A stretch of DNA of 64,000 bases from Sphingobium sp. AP50. Lineage in GTDB: Bacteria > Pseudomonadota > Alphaproteobacteria > Sphingomonadales > Sphingomonadaceae. The notes below the pieces were generated by a model, which was not told where the DNA came from, searched no databases, and was given only the letters and a program-made list of their open reading frames with translations. Location: positions 868,001 to 932,000 of the forward strand of contig NZ_FNYZ01000001.1 of the NCBI RefSeq assembly GCF_900109095.1, in the 5' to 3' direction. This document shows, piece by piece, positions 31,843-42,119 of the stretch; the stretch's first letter is position 1, and every line of letters starts with the position of its first letter. The position numbers and the translations under genes are program-made.

Positions 31843-32946
31843 TTAACGCACCCCCATCGTGCTCCGCGCGATCTTCCCCACCAGCGGCATCATCCCGCGA
31901 TAATTGCCCTTGTGATAGGGCGAGTCCGCCGCCAGCGTCGCCATCAGCCGGGCATGGGCCTTGCCCAGCGCATGATAGGGGACGCTGGGCAGAAGGTGGT
32001 GCAGCGCATGGTAACGCAGCCCCACCGGCGCCCACAAAGCAGGCAGATATCCGGGCGGCGGCACATTGACCGAGTCCAGATATTGCGCCGTTACGGTCAT
32101 CGCCTCGCCCTCATTCTCCCACAGATGGGCGACCAGCGTGCGCAACTGGTTGATGACGGTCATGGCCGAATGGATTGCCATATAAACGAGCAAAGGCTTC
32201 CAGCTGAAAGCGAAGACGCTGCCCACCAGCGCCAGCGCGAACAGGCTAGAGCCTGCTTCCTGCCAATGCCACATGCGCGCGAAGTCGCCTTCGGGGGTGC
32301 GACGGCGATAGGCCGGATTGATCGACAGCGCCGACAATTCCGCGACGACCTTGCGCCGCAGCGGCGGGATCAGCAGCGACAGCGGCGTCAGCACGCCAAA
32401 GCGCAGGATCAGCCCCACCGGCGCCAGCGATGCGACGAGGATGAACAGCGGCAACGACCAGGGCTTCATCAGCGCCAGCGGCAGATATTCCGGGTCTTCC
32501 GCTGTGCCATAGCGCGTGCGGGCATGATGCTGGGTATGCACGCCTTCATAGAGGAAGGACGGGATCATCAGCGGAATGCCGACCAGCAGATTCCAGCCAA
32601 AGCGGAAGCCGGGCAGGGCGCCCTTGCGGATATGGGTCAGCTCATGAATGAAGCTCGCCGCGCGATACAGCGCCAGCATCGCCACGAAGGCGCAGCCGAT
32701 CGCCACGGCCACATCGTTCACCAGCATCGCACCGGCCATCGCGCCCCAGCCGATCAGGGCGGATGCCAGCATGTCGGGCCAGTAGATGTGCGGATTGGCC
32801 ACCGCATATTCGCGCGACATCTCGGCCGCGGCACGCAGCATGGCGTTGTCGTCAGGGATCGCCGCCCGCGCCTTTTGCGCGGCGGCAAGAATGGGATCAT
32901 GCACTGTCATGCGGCCGGTCCTAGCTTCCAAATGCGCTGATATCAT
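31843..32946 (-). CDS. Membrane fatty acid desaturase
   Basis: This 367-residue membrane protein has the three His boxes of di-iron desaturases: SFIHELTHIRKG, EGVHTQHHARTRYG and YHALHHLLPSVPYHALG. Several hydrophobic segments lie between them (AMLVNDVAVAIGCAFVAMLA, LFILVASLAPVGLIL). It introduces a double bond into an acyl chain, or hydroxylates it. The lipid and position cannot be told. It is transcribed alone and divergent from the acetyltransferase-like gene. Confidence 0.9.
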   Translation of the reverse strand: MISAHLEARTGRMTVHDPILAAAQKARAAIPDDNAMLRAAAEMSREYAVANPHIYWPDMLASALIGWGAMAGAMLVNDVAVAIGCAFVAMLALYRAASFIHELTHIRKGALPGFRFGWNLLVGIPLMIPSFLYEGVHTQHHARTRYGTAEDPEYLPLALMKPWSLPLFILVASLAPVGLILRFGVLTPLSLLIPPLRRKVVAELSALSINPAYRRRTPEGDFARMWHWQEAGSSLFALALVGSVFAFSWKPLLVYMAIHSAMTVINQLRTLVAHLWENEGEAMTVTAQYLDSVNVPPPGYLPALWAPVGLRYHALHHLLPSVPYHALGKAHARLMATLAADSPYHKGNYRGMMPLVGKIARSTMGVR

Positions 32947-33060
32947 GGCAGCACCATGACATATTCACTTGTGTACCCGCCTGTTTCCGTCCCGTGATTG
33001 ACATTCCGCAAACAAGCGCCGAACTGCACCGCAATCCATTTTTCTTCGAAGGCGGCACCC

Positions 33061-34218
33061 GTGGCGCATAACGATCTGGTCATTACCCCCGTTTCCGGCA
33101 AGGCCGACCTCAAGGCTTTCATCGATCTGCCCTGGCGGCTTTATGCCAATGATGCCAACTGGGTGCCGCCGCTCAAGGCCGAGGTGAAGGAATTGCTGAC
33201 GCCGGGGAAAAACCCCTTTTTCGGCCATGCCGAGGCGCAATATTTCCTCGCCCGGCGCGGTTCCACCGTCGTCGGCCGCATTTCCGCCCATATCGATCAT
33301 CTGGCGCTCCAGCAGCCGGTGGAACAGGGCATGGGGCCGGGCACCGGCAATTTCGGCCTGTTCGAGGCGGAGGATGCGGCGGTCGGCGCGGCGCTGATCG
33401 CGACGGCGGAAGACTGGCTGCGCGGCAAGGGCATGACCCGCGTGCTGGGGCCGATCTCGCTCTCCATCTGGGAGGAACCGGGCCTGCTGATCGCCGGCCA
33501 TGATCATCCGCCCACGGTGATGATGGGCCATAACAGCCCCGCCTATCAGGCGATGATCGAAGGCGCCGGCTATGCCCCGGCCAAGCAGCTCAAAACCTAT
33601 GAACTGGACATCACGAACAGCTTTCCGCCGCTGATCCAGCGCATCGTCCAGTCGGGCCATAAAAACGCGCGCATCACCATTCGCAAGGTCGACAAGTCGA
33701 AATTCGACAAGGAAGCCGCGATCATCCTGTCGATCCTGAACGACGCCTGGGGCAATAATTGGGGCTTCGTGCCGATCACGGACGAGGAAGTCGCGCATAC
33801 CGGCAAGAAATTGAAGCCCATCGTGTTCGAAGATCTGATCATGATCGCCGAACTGGATGGCGAGCCGGTCGCCTTCATGATGACGCTGCCCGACCTCAAC
33901 GAAGCGACCAAGTCCTTGAACGGCTCGCTCTTCCCGTTCGGCTTCATCAAGCTGCTGAAATGGCTGCGCAAGCCCAAGGCGCACACGATGCGCGTGCCAC
34001 TGATGGGCGTGGTGCAGCGGCTGCAAAGCTCGCGCATGGCCAGTCAGCTTGCCTTCATGATGATCGAGACGATCCGTCTGGAAGCGGTAGCCCATTATGG
34101 CTCGACCCGTGGCGAGATCGGCTGGGTGCTGGACGATAACCAAGGCATGAACGCCATTGCCGACGCCATCAACAGCACGGTGAACAAGATCTACCAGATA
34201 TACGAAAAGCCGCTGTAA
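33061..34218 (+). CDS. GNAT-like acetyltransferase family protein, YghO-type
   Basis: This 385-residue soluble protein starts at a GTG (VAHNDLVITPVSGKADLKAF). It resembles the long GNAT-like proteins of the YghO family: the N-terminal part has LPWRLYANDANWVPPLKAEV and the ligand-like GRISAHIDH, and the middle part has WGFVPITDEEVAHTGKKLKP. The second half has the strand-helix pattern of an acetyl-CoA fold (PVAFMMTLPDLNEATKSLNG). The exact substrate is unknown. A TTG at 32998 could extend it, but the added residues look non-coding. It is followed by csbD under its own promoter. Confidence 0.72.
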   Translation: MAHNDLVITPVSGKADLKAFIDLPWRLYANDANWVPPLKAEVKELLTPGKNPFFGHAEAQYFLARRGSTVVGRISAHIDHLALQQPVEQGMGPGTGNFGLFEAEDAAVGAALIATAEDWLRGKGMTRVLGPISLSIWEEPGLLIAGHDHPPTVMMGHNSPAYQAMIEGAGYAPAKQLKTYELDITNSFPPLIQRIVQSGHKNARITIRKVDKSKFDKEAAIILSILNDAWGNNWGFVPITDEEVAHTGKKLKPIVFEDLIMIAELDGEPVAFMMTLPDLNEATKSLNGSLFPFGFIKLLKWLRKPKAHTMRVPLMGVVQRLQSSRMASQLAFMMIETIRLEAVAHYGSTRGEIGWVLDDNQGMNAIADAINSTVNKIYQIYEKPL

Positions 34219-34244
34219 AGCTTTGTTTCGCCTGCGTATCGGCG

Positions 34245-34269
34245 GCAACCCTTTGTGCAATGCATCGTT
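34245..34269 (+). promoter_or_regulatory. Candidate EcfG-type general stress promoter of csbD
   Basis: GCAAC (34245-34249) and CGTT (34266-34269) are separated by 16 bases. The alphaproteobacterial EcfG consensus is GGAAC, 16-17 bases, then CGTT, so there is one mismatch. The position suits csbD, a gene commonly under general stress control. Transcription would start near 34276. Confidence 0.5.
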
Positions 34270-34300
34270 GATACTCCAAACCCCCTAGCCAAGGAGTATC
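34270..34300 (+). repeat. Inverted repeat covering the csbD ribosome site
   Basis: GATACTCC (34270-34277) is an exact inverse of GGAGTATC (34293-34300), which contains the GGAG ribosome site 3-10 bases before the ATG. If the left arm is transcribed it could hide the site. The predicted EcfG start near 34276 would leave it out, so this reading competes with the promoter call. Confidence 0.4.
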
Positions 34301-34303
34301 GAC

Positions 34304-34486
34304 ATGGGCGAAGCAACCGACAAGCTGAAGGCCGCAGGCAACAAGGCCGCTGGCGCCATCAAGGAAGGCATCGGCAAGGCGACCGACAATGAACGCCTGG
34401 AAGCCGAAGGCAAGGCGCAGAAGGCCAAGGGCACCGTCCAGGATGTGTCCGGATCGGTCAAGGGCGCGTTCGGCGACAAGATCTGA
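34304..34486 (+). CDS. csbD: CsbD family stress protein
   Basis: This 60-residue, highly charged helical protein has the CsbD pattern (TDKLKAAGNKAAGAIKEGIG then NERLEAEGKAQKAKGTVQD). CsbD-like proteins are strongly induced under general stress, and their biochemical role is unknown. An AAGGAG site lies 7 bases from the ATG. A perfect hairpin terminator follows, so it is a monocistronic unit. Confidence 0.92.
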   Translation: MGEATDKLKAAGNKAAGAIKEGIGKATDNERLEAEGKAQKAKGTVQDVSGSVKGAFGDKI

Positions 34487-34505
34487 CGCTGAACCGTCTG
34501 CACGA

Positions 34506-34538
34506 AAAAGGCCTCGCTCCTATGGAGCGGGGCCTTTT
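34506..34538 (+). terminator. Rho-independent terminator after csbD
   Basis: AAAAGGCCTCGCTCC pairs with GGAGCGGGGCCTTTT around a 3-base TAT loop, with one G-T pair and a closing T-run. It lies 20 bases after the stop. Confidence 0.9.
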
Positions 34539-34600
34539 GCATTTCTGTCCTATAGGACGAGAAATGGCTACTCTGTTGCGAGGGTGCCAATATGTTCATC

Positions 34601-34668
34601 GTCATTGCGAGCGAAGCGAAGCAATCCACCCGGCACTACGTGGATTGCTTCGCTTCGCTCGCAATGAC
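34601..34668. repeat. Dispersed hairpin repeat, family B, copy 2
   Basis: The 28-base arms (34601-34628 and 34641-34668) are perfectly complementary. This copy has GCGAGCGAAGCGAAGC where copy 1 has GCGAGCGCAGCGAAGC, and the opposite arm carries the matching change, so pairing is kept. Confidence 0.92.
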
Positions 34669-34742
34669 GAGAATGTTGGAGACTTTCCGATAGGATCACC
34701 CGCGCGCAACGAAATGTCACGATTTACGGGAAATATGCGAAG

Positions 34743-36113
34743 TTAAGCCTCACCCTTCGCCAGATAGTCCCGCACGTCCCGCCGCAATTCCCCGGCGCAC
34801 AGATAGAGCGCGATGACATTGGGAATGGCCATCAGGAAGAAACTGCTGTCCACAATGCCGACCACCCGGCCCAGATCGATCGCCGCGGCCGGAGGCAGAG
34901 CGACGACATAAAGGATCTTGTAAACCCACTGCGCTTTGGGGCCATTGCCGAACAGATAGCCCCAGGCCTGCAAGCCATAAAAGCCCCACGCCACCAGCGT
35001 TGAATAAGCGAACAGGAACACCACCACCGCCAGCAGCCAGGGGAACCAGGGCGAAACCTTGGCAAAGGCGGCCGACGTGATCGCAATCCCCTCCAGCCCC
35101 GTATTCCATGTCCCCGCGACCACCAGCGCTAGCCCGCCCAGCGCACAGACGATCATCGTGCCCAGCAGCGGTTCCAGCAATGCGACCAGCCCCTCCGACA
35201 CAGGATGTTCCGCCCGCGCCAGACTATGCGCCATCACCGCAGACCCCACGCCCGCCTCGCTGGCGAAGACCGCGCGCCGCATCCCGGCCACGAACGCGCC
35301 GACCGCGCCGCCGGTTGCTGCGCTGCCACTCCAAGCACCATTCCAGATCAGCGCCAGCGCGCTCGGAATTTCGGTCACATGCAGGATCAGGATCGCCGCC
35401 ACGCCCGCCAGATAGACCGCGACCTTCAGCGGCGTCAGTCGCTTCGACACTTCGCCCAGCCAGGCCGCGCCGCCCAGCGTCACCAGCGCCACGGCGCCCG
35501 CCAGAAACACGCCATAGGCCCAGCCATTGGTCAGGCCGGTCACGACCTTCACCTGCGCGAAACTCTGATTGACCTGCACCATCGGGATCGCGCCGAACAA
35601 GGCGAAAAAGGCATAGGCGCCGCCCAGCACGATCCCCAGCTTCGGCCAGCCCCGCGCCGCGCCCACGGCCTTGAGCACATACATCGGTCCGCCATGCACA
35701 TGACCTCGACTGTCGAAGACGCGATATTTCAGGCCCAGTGTCACTTCCGCCATCTTCACCGTCATGGCGAACCAGCCGATGATGAACATCCACAATATCG
35801 CGCCTGGCCCGCCCATGGTCAGCGCCACCGCGACGCCCGCAATGTTGCCCAGCCCGATCGTGCCCGACAGTGCGGTGGAGAGCGCCGCCCACTGGCTGAC
35901 ATCGCCCTTCGCCTCGCCATGTTGCGGCTGACTGCGCAGGATGCGGATTGCCCGCCCGACATGGCGGACATTGGGGAAACCCAGCCACAGCGTAAAGAAC
36001 AGCATCGGCAACGCCAGATAGAGCACGATCAGTTCGATCTGCGCGCCAAACAGCGGCACCTTGAAAAAGACGGCGGCGGACAGGCCGTCGACAAAGGCAT
36101 TGAAATTTTCCAT
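34743..36113 (-). CDS. Alanine/glycine:cation symporter family protein
   Basis: This 456-residue transporter of the AGCS (AlsT/DagA) family imports alanine or glycine with sodium or protons. Conserved segments are ALSGTIGLGNIAGVAVALTM at about 75-94, GPGAILWMFIIGWFAMTVKM and TLGLKYRV, then VFASEAGVGSAVMAHSLARA. It has about ten membrane helices. The ATG at 36113 gives MENFNAFVDG; the frame is open further upstream through the repeat, but that part is not coding. Confidence 0.92.
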   Translation of the reverse strand: MENFNAFVDGLSAAVFFKVPLFGAQIELIVLYLALPMLFFTLWLGFPNVRHVGRAIRILRSQPQHGEAKGDVSQWAALSTALSGTIGLGNIAGVAVALTMGGPGAILWMFIIGWFAMTVKMAEVTLGLKYRVFDSRGHVHGGPMYVLKAVGAARGWPKLGIVLGGAYAFFALFGAIPMVQVNQSFAQVKVVTGLTNGWAYGVFLAGAVALVTLGGAAWLGEVSKRLTPLKVAVYLAGVAAILILHVTEIPSALALIWNGAWSGSAATGGAVGAFVAGMRRAVFASEAGVGSAVMAHSLARAEHPVSEGLVALLEPLLGTMIVCALGGLALVVAGTWNTGLEGIAITSAAFAKVSPWFPWLLAVVVFLFAYSTLVAWGFYGLQAWGYLFGNGPKAQWVYKILYVVALPPAAAIDLGRVVGIVDSSFFLMAIPNVIALYLCAGELRRDVRDYLAKGEA

Positions 36114-36175
36114 CCGGCCCGGATGCCTTCGGGGACGCAGATTGTCGACTGAGAAAAACTTGATGCTTCCCCTTC

Positions 36176-36291
36176 CCGTTCGGCCTGAGTAGGGTCTGAG
36201 CGAAGTCGAAGGCCCGTATCGAAGGGTTACACGACGCATGTCCTTCGATACGCCGCTTCGACAGGCTCAGCGGCTACTCAGGACGAACGGA
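36176..36291. repeat. Dispersed palindromic repeat, family A, copy 4
   Basis: It begins CCGTTCGGCCTGAGTAG and ends CTACTCAGGACGAACGGA. Inner arms pair CGTATCGAAGG with CCTTCGATACG. It sits between the divergent symporter and glmM genes, immediately upstream of glmM. Confidence 0.85.
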
Positions 36292-36327
36292 TGAGTGGGG
36301 AATGACCCCGAGGAAGATGAGAGCTTT

Positions 36328-37668
36328 GTGAGCAGGCGATATTTCGGCACAGACGGCATCCGTGGCCGCACCAACCAATGGCCCATGACCCCCGACCTGG
36401 CGATGAAGGTCGGCATGGCGGCCGGCACCCATTTCCTGCGCGGCAGCCACCGTCACCGCGTCGTCATCGGCAAGGATACCCGCCTGTCGGGCTATATGGT
36501 CGAAAATGCGCTGGTCGCCGGCTTCACCGCCGTTGGCATGGATGTGGTCCAGTTCGGCCCGATCCCGACGCCCGCTGTCGCGCTGCTTGCCCATTCGATG
36601 CGCGCCGATCTGGGCGTCATGATCTCCGCCAGCCACAATCCCTATTTCGACAACGGGATCAAGCTGTTCGGCCCGGACGGCTACAAGCTGTCGGACGAGG
36701 ATGAGCTGAAGATCGAGGCGCTGCTGGATCAGGATATCCCGCTTGCCCCCTCCAAGGATATCGGCCGTGCCCGCCGGGTCGAGGATGCCCGTGGCCGTTA
36801 TATCCATGCGGTCAAGTCCAGCTTCCCGGCCGACCTGCGGCTCGACGGCCTCAAGATCGTGGTCGATTGCGCCAATGGCGCCGCCTATCAGGTGGCGCCC
36901 TCCGCGCTATGGGAACTGGGCGCCACCGTCGTCGCGGTCGGCGTTACGCCAAACGGCACCAACATCAATGACGGCTGCGGCTCCACCGCGCCGCTGCTCT
37001 TGCAGGAAACCGTCGTCTCTTCGGGCGCGGATATCGGCATCGCGCTGGACGGCGACGCCGACCGGCTGATCGTGGTGGACGAACAGGGCAAGATCGTCGA
37101 CGGCGATCAGATCATGGCCCTGATCGCCGCCAACTTCGCGCGGGAAGGCACGCTGCGCGGCGGCGGCCTCGTCGCGACGATCATGTCGAACCTCGGCCTT
37201 GAACGCTTCCTGACGGGGCAGGGCATTGCGCTGGAACGCACCAAGGTCGGCGACCGCTATGTGCTGGAACGCATGCGCGAGGGGGGCTTCAACGTCGGCG
37301 GCGAACAGTCGGGCCACATGATCCTGTCGGACTATGCCACCACCGGCGACGGCACGGTCGCGGCGTTGCAGGTGCTGGCCGCGCTGGTCCGCTCCGGCAA
37401 GCCCGCCAGCGAAGTGCTGCACCAGTTCGATCCCGTCCCGCAATTGCTCAAAAATGTCCGCTTTTCCGGCGGCAGGCCGCTGGAACATGACGACGTAAAG
37501 CGCGTCATCGCGCAGGCCGAAGCCGAACTGAACGGCGCCGGTCGCCTCGTCATCCGCCCCTCCGGCACCGAACCCGTCATCCGCGTCATGGCCGAAGGCG
37601 ACCGCGAGGATCAGGTGAAGGATGTGGTCGAACGCATTTGCGCGGCAGTCGAAAAGGCGGCGGCGTGA
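36328..37668 (+). CDS. glmM: Phosphoglucosamine mutase
   Basis: GlmM converts glucosamine-6-phosphate to glucosamine-1-phosphate for UDP-GlcNAc, used in peptidoglycan and LPS. The GTG at 36328 gives 446 residues, the normal length, and places the phosphoserine of [13 protein letters not shown] at residue 102. Other motifs are [10 protein letters not shown] at the N-terminus, the metal loop [13 protein letters not shown], the sugar loop GGEQSGHMI and the phosphate site [13 protein letters not shown] longer frame from 36295 runs out of the repeat and is not preferred. Confidence 0.95.
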   Translation: MSRRYFGTDGIRGRTNQWPMTPDLAMKVGMAAGTHFLRGSHRHRVVIGKDTRLSGYMVENALVAGFTAVGMDVVQFGPIPTPAVALLAHSMRADLGVMISASHNPYFDNGIKLFGPDGYKLSDEDELKIEALLDQDIPLAPSKDIGRARRVEDARGRYIHAVKSSFPADLRLDGLKIVVDCANGAAYQVAPSALWELGATVVAVGVTPNGTNINDGCGSTAPLLLQETVVSSGADIGIALDGDADRLIVVDEQGKIVDGDQIMALIAANFAREGTLRGGGLVATIMSNLGLERFLTGQGIALERTKVGDRYVLERMREGGFNVGGEQSGHMILSDYATTGDGTVAALQVLAALVRSGKPASEVLHQFDPVPQLLKNVRFSGGRPLEHDDVKRVIAQAEAELNGAGRLVIRPSGTEPVIRVMAEGDREDQVKDVVERICAAVEKAAA

Positions 37669-37682
37669 TGACGCATATTCTT

Positions 37683-37714
37683 CGTCATCCCAGCGAAAGC
37701 TGGGGTTTCACTTC
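37683..37714. repeat. Half copy of dispersed repeat family C
   Basis: CGTCATCCCAGCGAAAGCTG is followed by GGGTTTCACTTC. It contains a small stem CCCAGC-GAAA-GCTGGG. The same half, with GAAGGCTGGG, starts the full copy at 62979. The second half is absent here. Confidence 0.75.
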
Positions 37715-37734
37715 TTCTTCCCGGCGGTTCGATC

Positions 37735-37959
37735 ATGCTTGAAATGCGCCCCGATTGCGAACGCTGCGGCGTCGATCTGCCTGCCGACGAACCCGGCGCC
37801 TTCATCTGCTCCTTCGAATGCACATATTGCGCGCCCTGTGCGGAGGCGCTGGATGATCGCTGCCCCAATTGCGGAGGCGAACTGATGGATCGTCCGTCGC
37901 GTGTCGGCAAAGCGCTGGCCAATAACCCCGCCTCGACGGAGCGGCATTTCAAGGGATGA
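37735..37959 (+). CDS. DUF1272 family zinc-ribbon-like protein
   Basis: This 74-residue protein has paired cysteines consistent with two zinc sites: CERCG near the N-terminus, SFECTYCAPC in the middle and RCPNCGGEL after it. It begins MLEMRPDCERCGVDLPAD, a family hallmark. Its function is unknown. The stop overlaps the thiD start in ATGA, so they are co-translated, although no thiamine link is known. Confidence 0.9.
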   Translation: MLEMRPDCERCGVDLPADEPGAFICSFECTYCAPCAEALDDRCPNCGGELMDRPSRVGKALANNPASTERHFKG

Positions 37960-38840
37960 AGTCTGCCCGCATCCTCATCATCGCCGGCTCCGACAGCGGA
38001 GGCGGCGCCGGCATTCAGGCGGACCTCAAGACCGTGACCTTGCTCGGCGGCTTCGGCATGACGGCGATCACTGCGATCACCGCCCAGAACACGCTGGGCG
38101 TGCAGGGCGTCCACCCGATCCCCACCGACATGGTGCTGGCCCAGATGGAAAGCTGCATCAGCGACATCGGCGTCGACGCGGTGAAGATCGGCATGATCGG
38201 CAGCGCGCAGACGGCCAATGCCGTGGCCGATCGCCTCGCACGACTGAGCAATGTGCCGATCATCTTCGATCCGGTCATGGTCGCGACCAGCGGTTCGCTG
38301 CTGGCCGATGACGCGACCATCGCTGCCTTCGAAAAGCTGATGCAGGTCGCCACCGTCATCACCCCCAATGTGCCGGAACTTGAAGCGTTGACTGGCCAGG
38401 GCATCCTAGATCTCGATGCACTGGAGGACGCCGCGCAATCCCTGCGCGAACGCACCGGCGCGGTGATCCTGGCAAAGGGGGGGCATCTGCCGCAGCAGGC
38501 GGAGGATGATCGCCCGCTAATCCACGACCTGCTGGTCGATGAGGATATGGTCGCCGACTTTTCGATCAAGCGGATCGAGACGCGCCACAGTCATGGCACG
38601 GGCTGTACATTGGCGAGTGCCGTTGCGACCGGACTAGGCGGCGGCCTGTCGTTGGCGGATGCGGTTGATCGGGCGGAAGCGTTCGTCGCGAGTGCGCTCG
38701 TCGCCGCGCCGGGCCTAGGGCAGGGCCATGGTCCCATGGGGCATGCGCTGGGACTGACGCCTTTCTATCACCTGCTCGCTGCGAAGGATGGCGATGGCTG
38801 GGACGCGGCGGCCTTCGCTGCGCGTTATTCCGATGCCTGA
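37956..38840 (+). CDS. thiD: Hydroxymethylpyrimidine/phosphomethylpyrimidine kinase
   Basis: ThiD phosphorylates HMP and HMP-P to give the pyrimidine half of thiamine. The 294-residue protein has [18 protein letters not shown] at the N-terminus, [44 protein letters not shown] and the anion-hole [18 protein letters not shown]. It is slightly longer than the usual 260-270 residues. Its end overlaps rnhB by 8 bases. Confidence 0.93.
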   Translation: MKSARILIIAGSDSGGGAGIQADLKTVTLLGGFGMTAITAITAQNTLGVQGVHPIPTDMVLAQMESCISDIGVDAVKIGMIGSAQTANAVADRLARLSNVPIIFDPVMVATSGSLLADDATIAAFEKLMQVATVITPNVPELEALTGQGILDLDALEDAAQSLRERTGAVILAKGGHLPQQAEDDRPLIHDLLVDEDMVADFSIKRIETRHSHGTGCTLASAVATGLGGGLSLADAVDRAEAFVASALVAAPGLGQGHGPMGHALGLTPFYHLLAAKDGDGWDAAAFAARYSDA

Positions 38841-39432
38841 TTTCGCGCATGAAGCGCTGCACCATCCCGGCCTCGTCGCCGGGGTGGACGAAGCGGGTAG
38901 GGGACCGTTGGCCGGCCCCGTGGTCGCCGCCGCTGTCATATTGCGGGCGGAGGATTGCCCCGATGGCCTCAACGACTCCAAGCAACTCAGTGCAAAGAAG
39001 CGCGCTATGCTGGAAGGCGAGATCAAGGCGCGGGCCCTCTGCTGGGGCATCGGCATCGCGAGTGTCGAGGAAATTGACGAGATCAACATCCTCTGGGCGA
39101 CGATGCTGGCCATGACCCGCGCGGTCGAGGCGCTGAGCCGTGACTGCGCGCATGTGCTGGTCGATGGCAATCGCTGCCCCCAATGGCGCTGGGCCTCCAC
39201 TGCGATAGTGGAGGGCGACGCCAAATGCCTGTCGATCGCGGCCGCCTCCATCCTTGCCAAGGAAGAGCGCGACCGGATGATGATCGCGGCGGCGGCCGAC
39301 TATCCCCATTATGGCTGGGAAACGAACAAGGGCTATGGCAGCGCCAAGCATATGGCGGCGTTGCGCACCCACGGCCCGACCCCGCTCCATCGCCGCAGCT
39401 TCGCCCCGGTGGCGCAACTGACCTTGCTCTGA
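38833..39432 (+). CDS. rnhB: Ribonuclease HII
   Basis: RNase HII cuts ribonucleotides from DNA. The 199-residue protein carries [20 protein letters not shown] (the first two catalytic acids), then [20 protein letters not shown] with the third Asp, and [14 protein letters not shown]. The ATG at 38833 fits the family length; upstream ATGs lie within thiD. It ends the plus-strand run and converges with the molybdenum hydroxylase genes. Confidence 0.94.
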   Translation: MPDFAHEALHHPGLVAGVDEAGRGPLAGPVVAAAVILRAEDCPDGLNDSKQLSAKKRAMLEGEIKARALCWGIGIASVEEIDEINILWATMLAMTRAVEALSRDCAHVLVDGNRCPQWRWASTAIVEGDAKCLSIAAASILAKEERDRMMIAAAADYPHYGWETNKGYGSAKHMAALRTHGPTPLHRRSFAPVAQLTLL

Positions 39433-39468
39433 AGCGACTATGATCGGCCCGATACTGCCGTAGCAGAG

Positions 39469-41652
39469 TCAGGCCAGCATCTCCGCCGTCACCGGCAGGC
39501 TGCGAATGCGTTTCCCGGTCGCGGCGTGAATCGCGTTGACCAGCGCCGGGATGACCGGCGGCAGCGCGGGTTCTCCAAGGCCGGTGGGCGAATAGGGCGT
39601 CTTCACGAACTCCACGATGATTTCCGGCGCGTCGTTGATCCGCAGGAAGGGGTGGGTATCGTAATTGGCCTGTTCGACCGCGCCATCGACCTGGGTGATG
39701 ATCTGCCCGGCCAGCGCCTGCCCCAGCCCCTCGATCACCGATCCCTGCGCCTGATGCAGGGCGTTGACCGGGTTGATGATCTGGCTGCCGACATCGCCCG
39801 CGACCCAGACGGTCTTCACCTTGGGCATGCCATCGACGATCGCGACTTCCAGCACCTCGGCGAAATAGCCCATATGGCTGTAATAGAAGGCAAAGCCCTT
39901 GCCGGTCCCCTTGGGTAAAGCCTTGCGGTCCGCCCAGCCGCCCATGGCGACGGCCTTTTCGATCACGCCCCTAGCGCGGCTGGTGACGAAGGGCGGCGCG
40001 TTCGGGCCACGCGGCAATTCGCGCGGTTCGCCCAATATCTCCAGCATCAGCGTCGGTAGATCCTTTCCCGCTGCATCCGCCACTTCATCCAGAAAAGCCT
40101 GATAGACGAAGGCCAGAGCGTTGGAGCCGGGCGCGCGCAACCAGCCCGTGGGCATGTTGGTGGTCAGGAAACTCTGTTCCAGCAGAACATTGTCGATCAG
40201 CCCGGCGGGCAGTTCGCTGGCGGGCATTTCCGCCGATCGCACCGGCTTGCCGTCCTTGCCGAAGGTCACGAAATGATCGTGGAAGCCGGTCAAGGCGCCA
40301 TCCTTGTCCAGCGCCGCGCGGAAACCGTGCCAGCCGGCCGGGCGGTAAAAATCCCGCTGGATATCCTGTTGCCGGTTCCACAGCAGCTTGACCGGCGTGC
40401 CCGGCACTTGCGCGGCGATCGATGCCGCCTGCACCATATAATCGTTCATCAGCCGCCGACCGAATCCGCCCCCGATGCGGGTAAAGTTGATGCGGATCTT
40501 TTCGGGCGGCAGGTTCAGCGCCTTGGCCACCAGCGCGCGCCCGCTTTCCGGATTCTGCGTCGGCGCCCAGATTTCGACGGCGCCATCCTGGAACAGGGCC
40601 GTGCAGTTCTGCGGTTCCAGCGTGCCATGCGCCAGAAAGGGATAGCTGTAATCGGCGCTGACCGTCTTCGCTGCACCGGCAAAGGCGGCGGCGACGTCTC
40701 CGGTCCGCACGATGTCGCCATCGGCCTTGCCCTTGTGCCGTTCGGCCGCCTGCGCGGCATAGGCTTCGGTGGAAAAGCCGCTGACGGCGCTCACATCCCA
40801 GTCGACCTTCAGCGTCTCGCGCGCCTGATTGGCGGACCACCAGCTTTTCGAGAGGATGGCGACACCATCGAACCCGGATTCGGGCGTGCCATCGCCCTTG
40901 ATCGTCAGGACATGGGTGATGCCGGGCAGCGCCTTCACCGCATCCAGATTGGCCGATTTATAGATGCCGCCATGCGCCGGGCAGGTTTCCAGCACGGCGT
41001 AGAGCATGTTCGGCAGCTTGAAATCGATCCCGAACAGGGGCTTTCCCGTCACGATGGCAGGCGTATCGACGCCGCCGATCGACTGGCCGATGATGCGGAA
41101 ATCCGCCGGGTCTTTCAGTTTCAATGTTGCGGGATCGGGGGCAGGCAGTTTCGCCGCCGCCACCGCCAGCGACGCATAGGTCGCCGATTTCCCCGATTTC
41201 GGATCGGTCACGATGCCGCCCGCCACCTTCAGCGTTTCCGGCGCCACGCCCCAGCCTTGCGCCGCCGCCGCGACCAGCATCGCGCGCGCTGCTGCGCCCG
41301 CCTGCCGCGTGGGCAGCCATTCGCGCGGCGTGGTGCGGCTGCCGCCCGCGCTCTGCCCGCCGAAAATCTTGGCGTCGGCATGGGTCTGTTCGATCGTCAC
41401 CTGCGTCCAGTCGACGTCCAGTTCCTCGGCGATCAGCATCGGCAGCATCGTCTTGGCGCCCTGGCCGATCTCCGCATTTTTCGCGCCGATGATGACGCGA
41501 TTGTCGGGCAGGATGCGGATGAAGGCGGTCAGAATCACCGGCGTCCCGTCCGCCGCACGGGCGACCGGCATATTGAGGTCGAACAGCAATCCGCCGCCTG
41601 CCAGCAGCGAAGCAGAGATGAAGCCCCGGCGGGATAAAGTGGCCGCGCTCAT
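39469..41652 (-). CDS. Molybdopterin-binding subunit of a xanthine dehydrogenase-family oxidoreductase
   Basis: This 727-residue large subunit binds the molybdenum cofactor and hydroxylates an unknown N-heterocycle or aldehyde, similar to isoquinoline 1-oxidoreductase subunit beta. It has a Tat signal ([15 protein letters not shown]), as usual for the periplasmic members. [31 protein letters not shown] and the late [20 protein letters not shown] (the last containing the catalytic Glu in GEP) fit the family. Its ATG overlaps the small subunit stop in ATGA. No cytochrome subunit is adjacent. Confidence 0.9.
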   Translation of the reverse strand: MSAATLSRRGFISASLLAGGGLLFDLNMPVARAADGTPVILTAFIRILPDNRVIIGAKNAEIGQGAKTMLPMLIAEELDVDWTQVTIEQTHADAKIFGGQSAGGSRTTPREWLPTRQAGAAARAMLVAAAAQGWGVAPETLKVAGGIVTDPKSGKSATYASLAVAAAKLPAPDPATLKLKDPADFRIIGQSIGGVDTPAIVTGKPLFGIDFKLPNMLYAVLETCPAHGGIYKSANLDAVKALPGITHVLTIKGDGTPESGFDGVAILSKSWWSANQARETLKVDWDVSAVSGFSTEAYAAQAAERHKGKADGDIVRTGDVAAAFAGAAKTVSADYSYPFLAHGTLEPQNCTALFQDGAVEIWAPTQNPESGRALVAKALNLPPEKIRINFTRIGGGFGRRLMNDYMVQAASIAAQVPGTPVKLLWNRQQDIQRDFYRPAGWHGFRAALDKDGALTGFHDHFVTFGKDGKPVRSAEMPASELPAGLIDNVLLEQSFLTTNMPTGWLRAPGSNALAFVYQAFLDEVADAAGKDLPTLMLEILGEPRELPRGPNAPPFVTSRARGVIEKAVAMGGWADRKALPKGTGKGFAFYYSHMGYFAEVLEVAIVDGMPKVKTVWVAGDVGSQIINPVNALHQAQGSVIEGLGQALAGQIITQVDGAVEQANYDTHPFLRINDAPEIIVEFVKTPYSPTGLGEPALPPVIPALVNAIHAATGKRIRSLPVTAEMLA

Positions 41653-42119
41653 GCCTTGGCCTCCATGATGCCGGCCGCGTCCTTGATCGCAGCGCGGATA
41701 CGGACATAGGTGGAGCAGCGGCACAGATTGCCCATCATTGCCGCGTCGATCTCCTCGTCGCTGGGCTTGGGCGTGGTGGCGAGCAAGGCGGTGGCGCTCA
41801 TGATCTGTCCGGCCTGGCAATAGCCGCATTGCGGCACGTCCAGCTTAATCCAGGCGGCGGTGATGCGCTTGCCCGGATCGCTCTTCTGCACGCCCTCGAT
41901 CGTGGTGATCGCCATGCCGTTCACATCGCCCAGCGGCGTCTGGCAGGATCGCACCGCATCGCCGTCCAGATGCACTGTACAGGCGCCGCACAAGCCAGCG
42001 CCGCAGCCGAATTTGGTGCCGACCATGTCCAGATCTTCCCGCAACACCCACAGCAGCGGCTTGGCCGGATCGCCATCGACCTGCCGCTTTTCCCCATTCA
42101 CCGTGAAGCTGACCGCCAT
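41649..42119 (-). CDS. (2Fe-2S)-binding subunit of the molybdenum hydroxylase
   Basis: This 156-residue subunit carries two 2Fe-2S clusters. The first uses the cysteines in [20 protein letters not shown] and the later SCQTP. The second uses [11 protein letters not shown] and [11 protein letters not shown]. The ATG at 42119 follows a GGGTAGG-like site. It is the first gene of the operon and is divergent from the qhp genes, with 258 bases between. Confidence 0.93.
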   Translation of the reverse strand: MAVSFTVNGEKRQVDGDPAKPLLWVLREDLDMVGTKFGCGAGLCGACTVHLDGDAVRSCQTPLGDVNGMAITTIEGVQKSDPGKRITAAWIKLDVPQCGYCQAGQIMSATALLATTPKPSDEEIDAAMMGNLCRCSTYVRIRAAIKDAAGIMEAKA

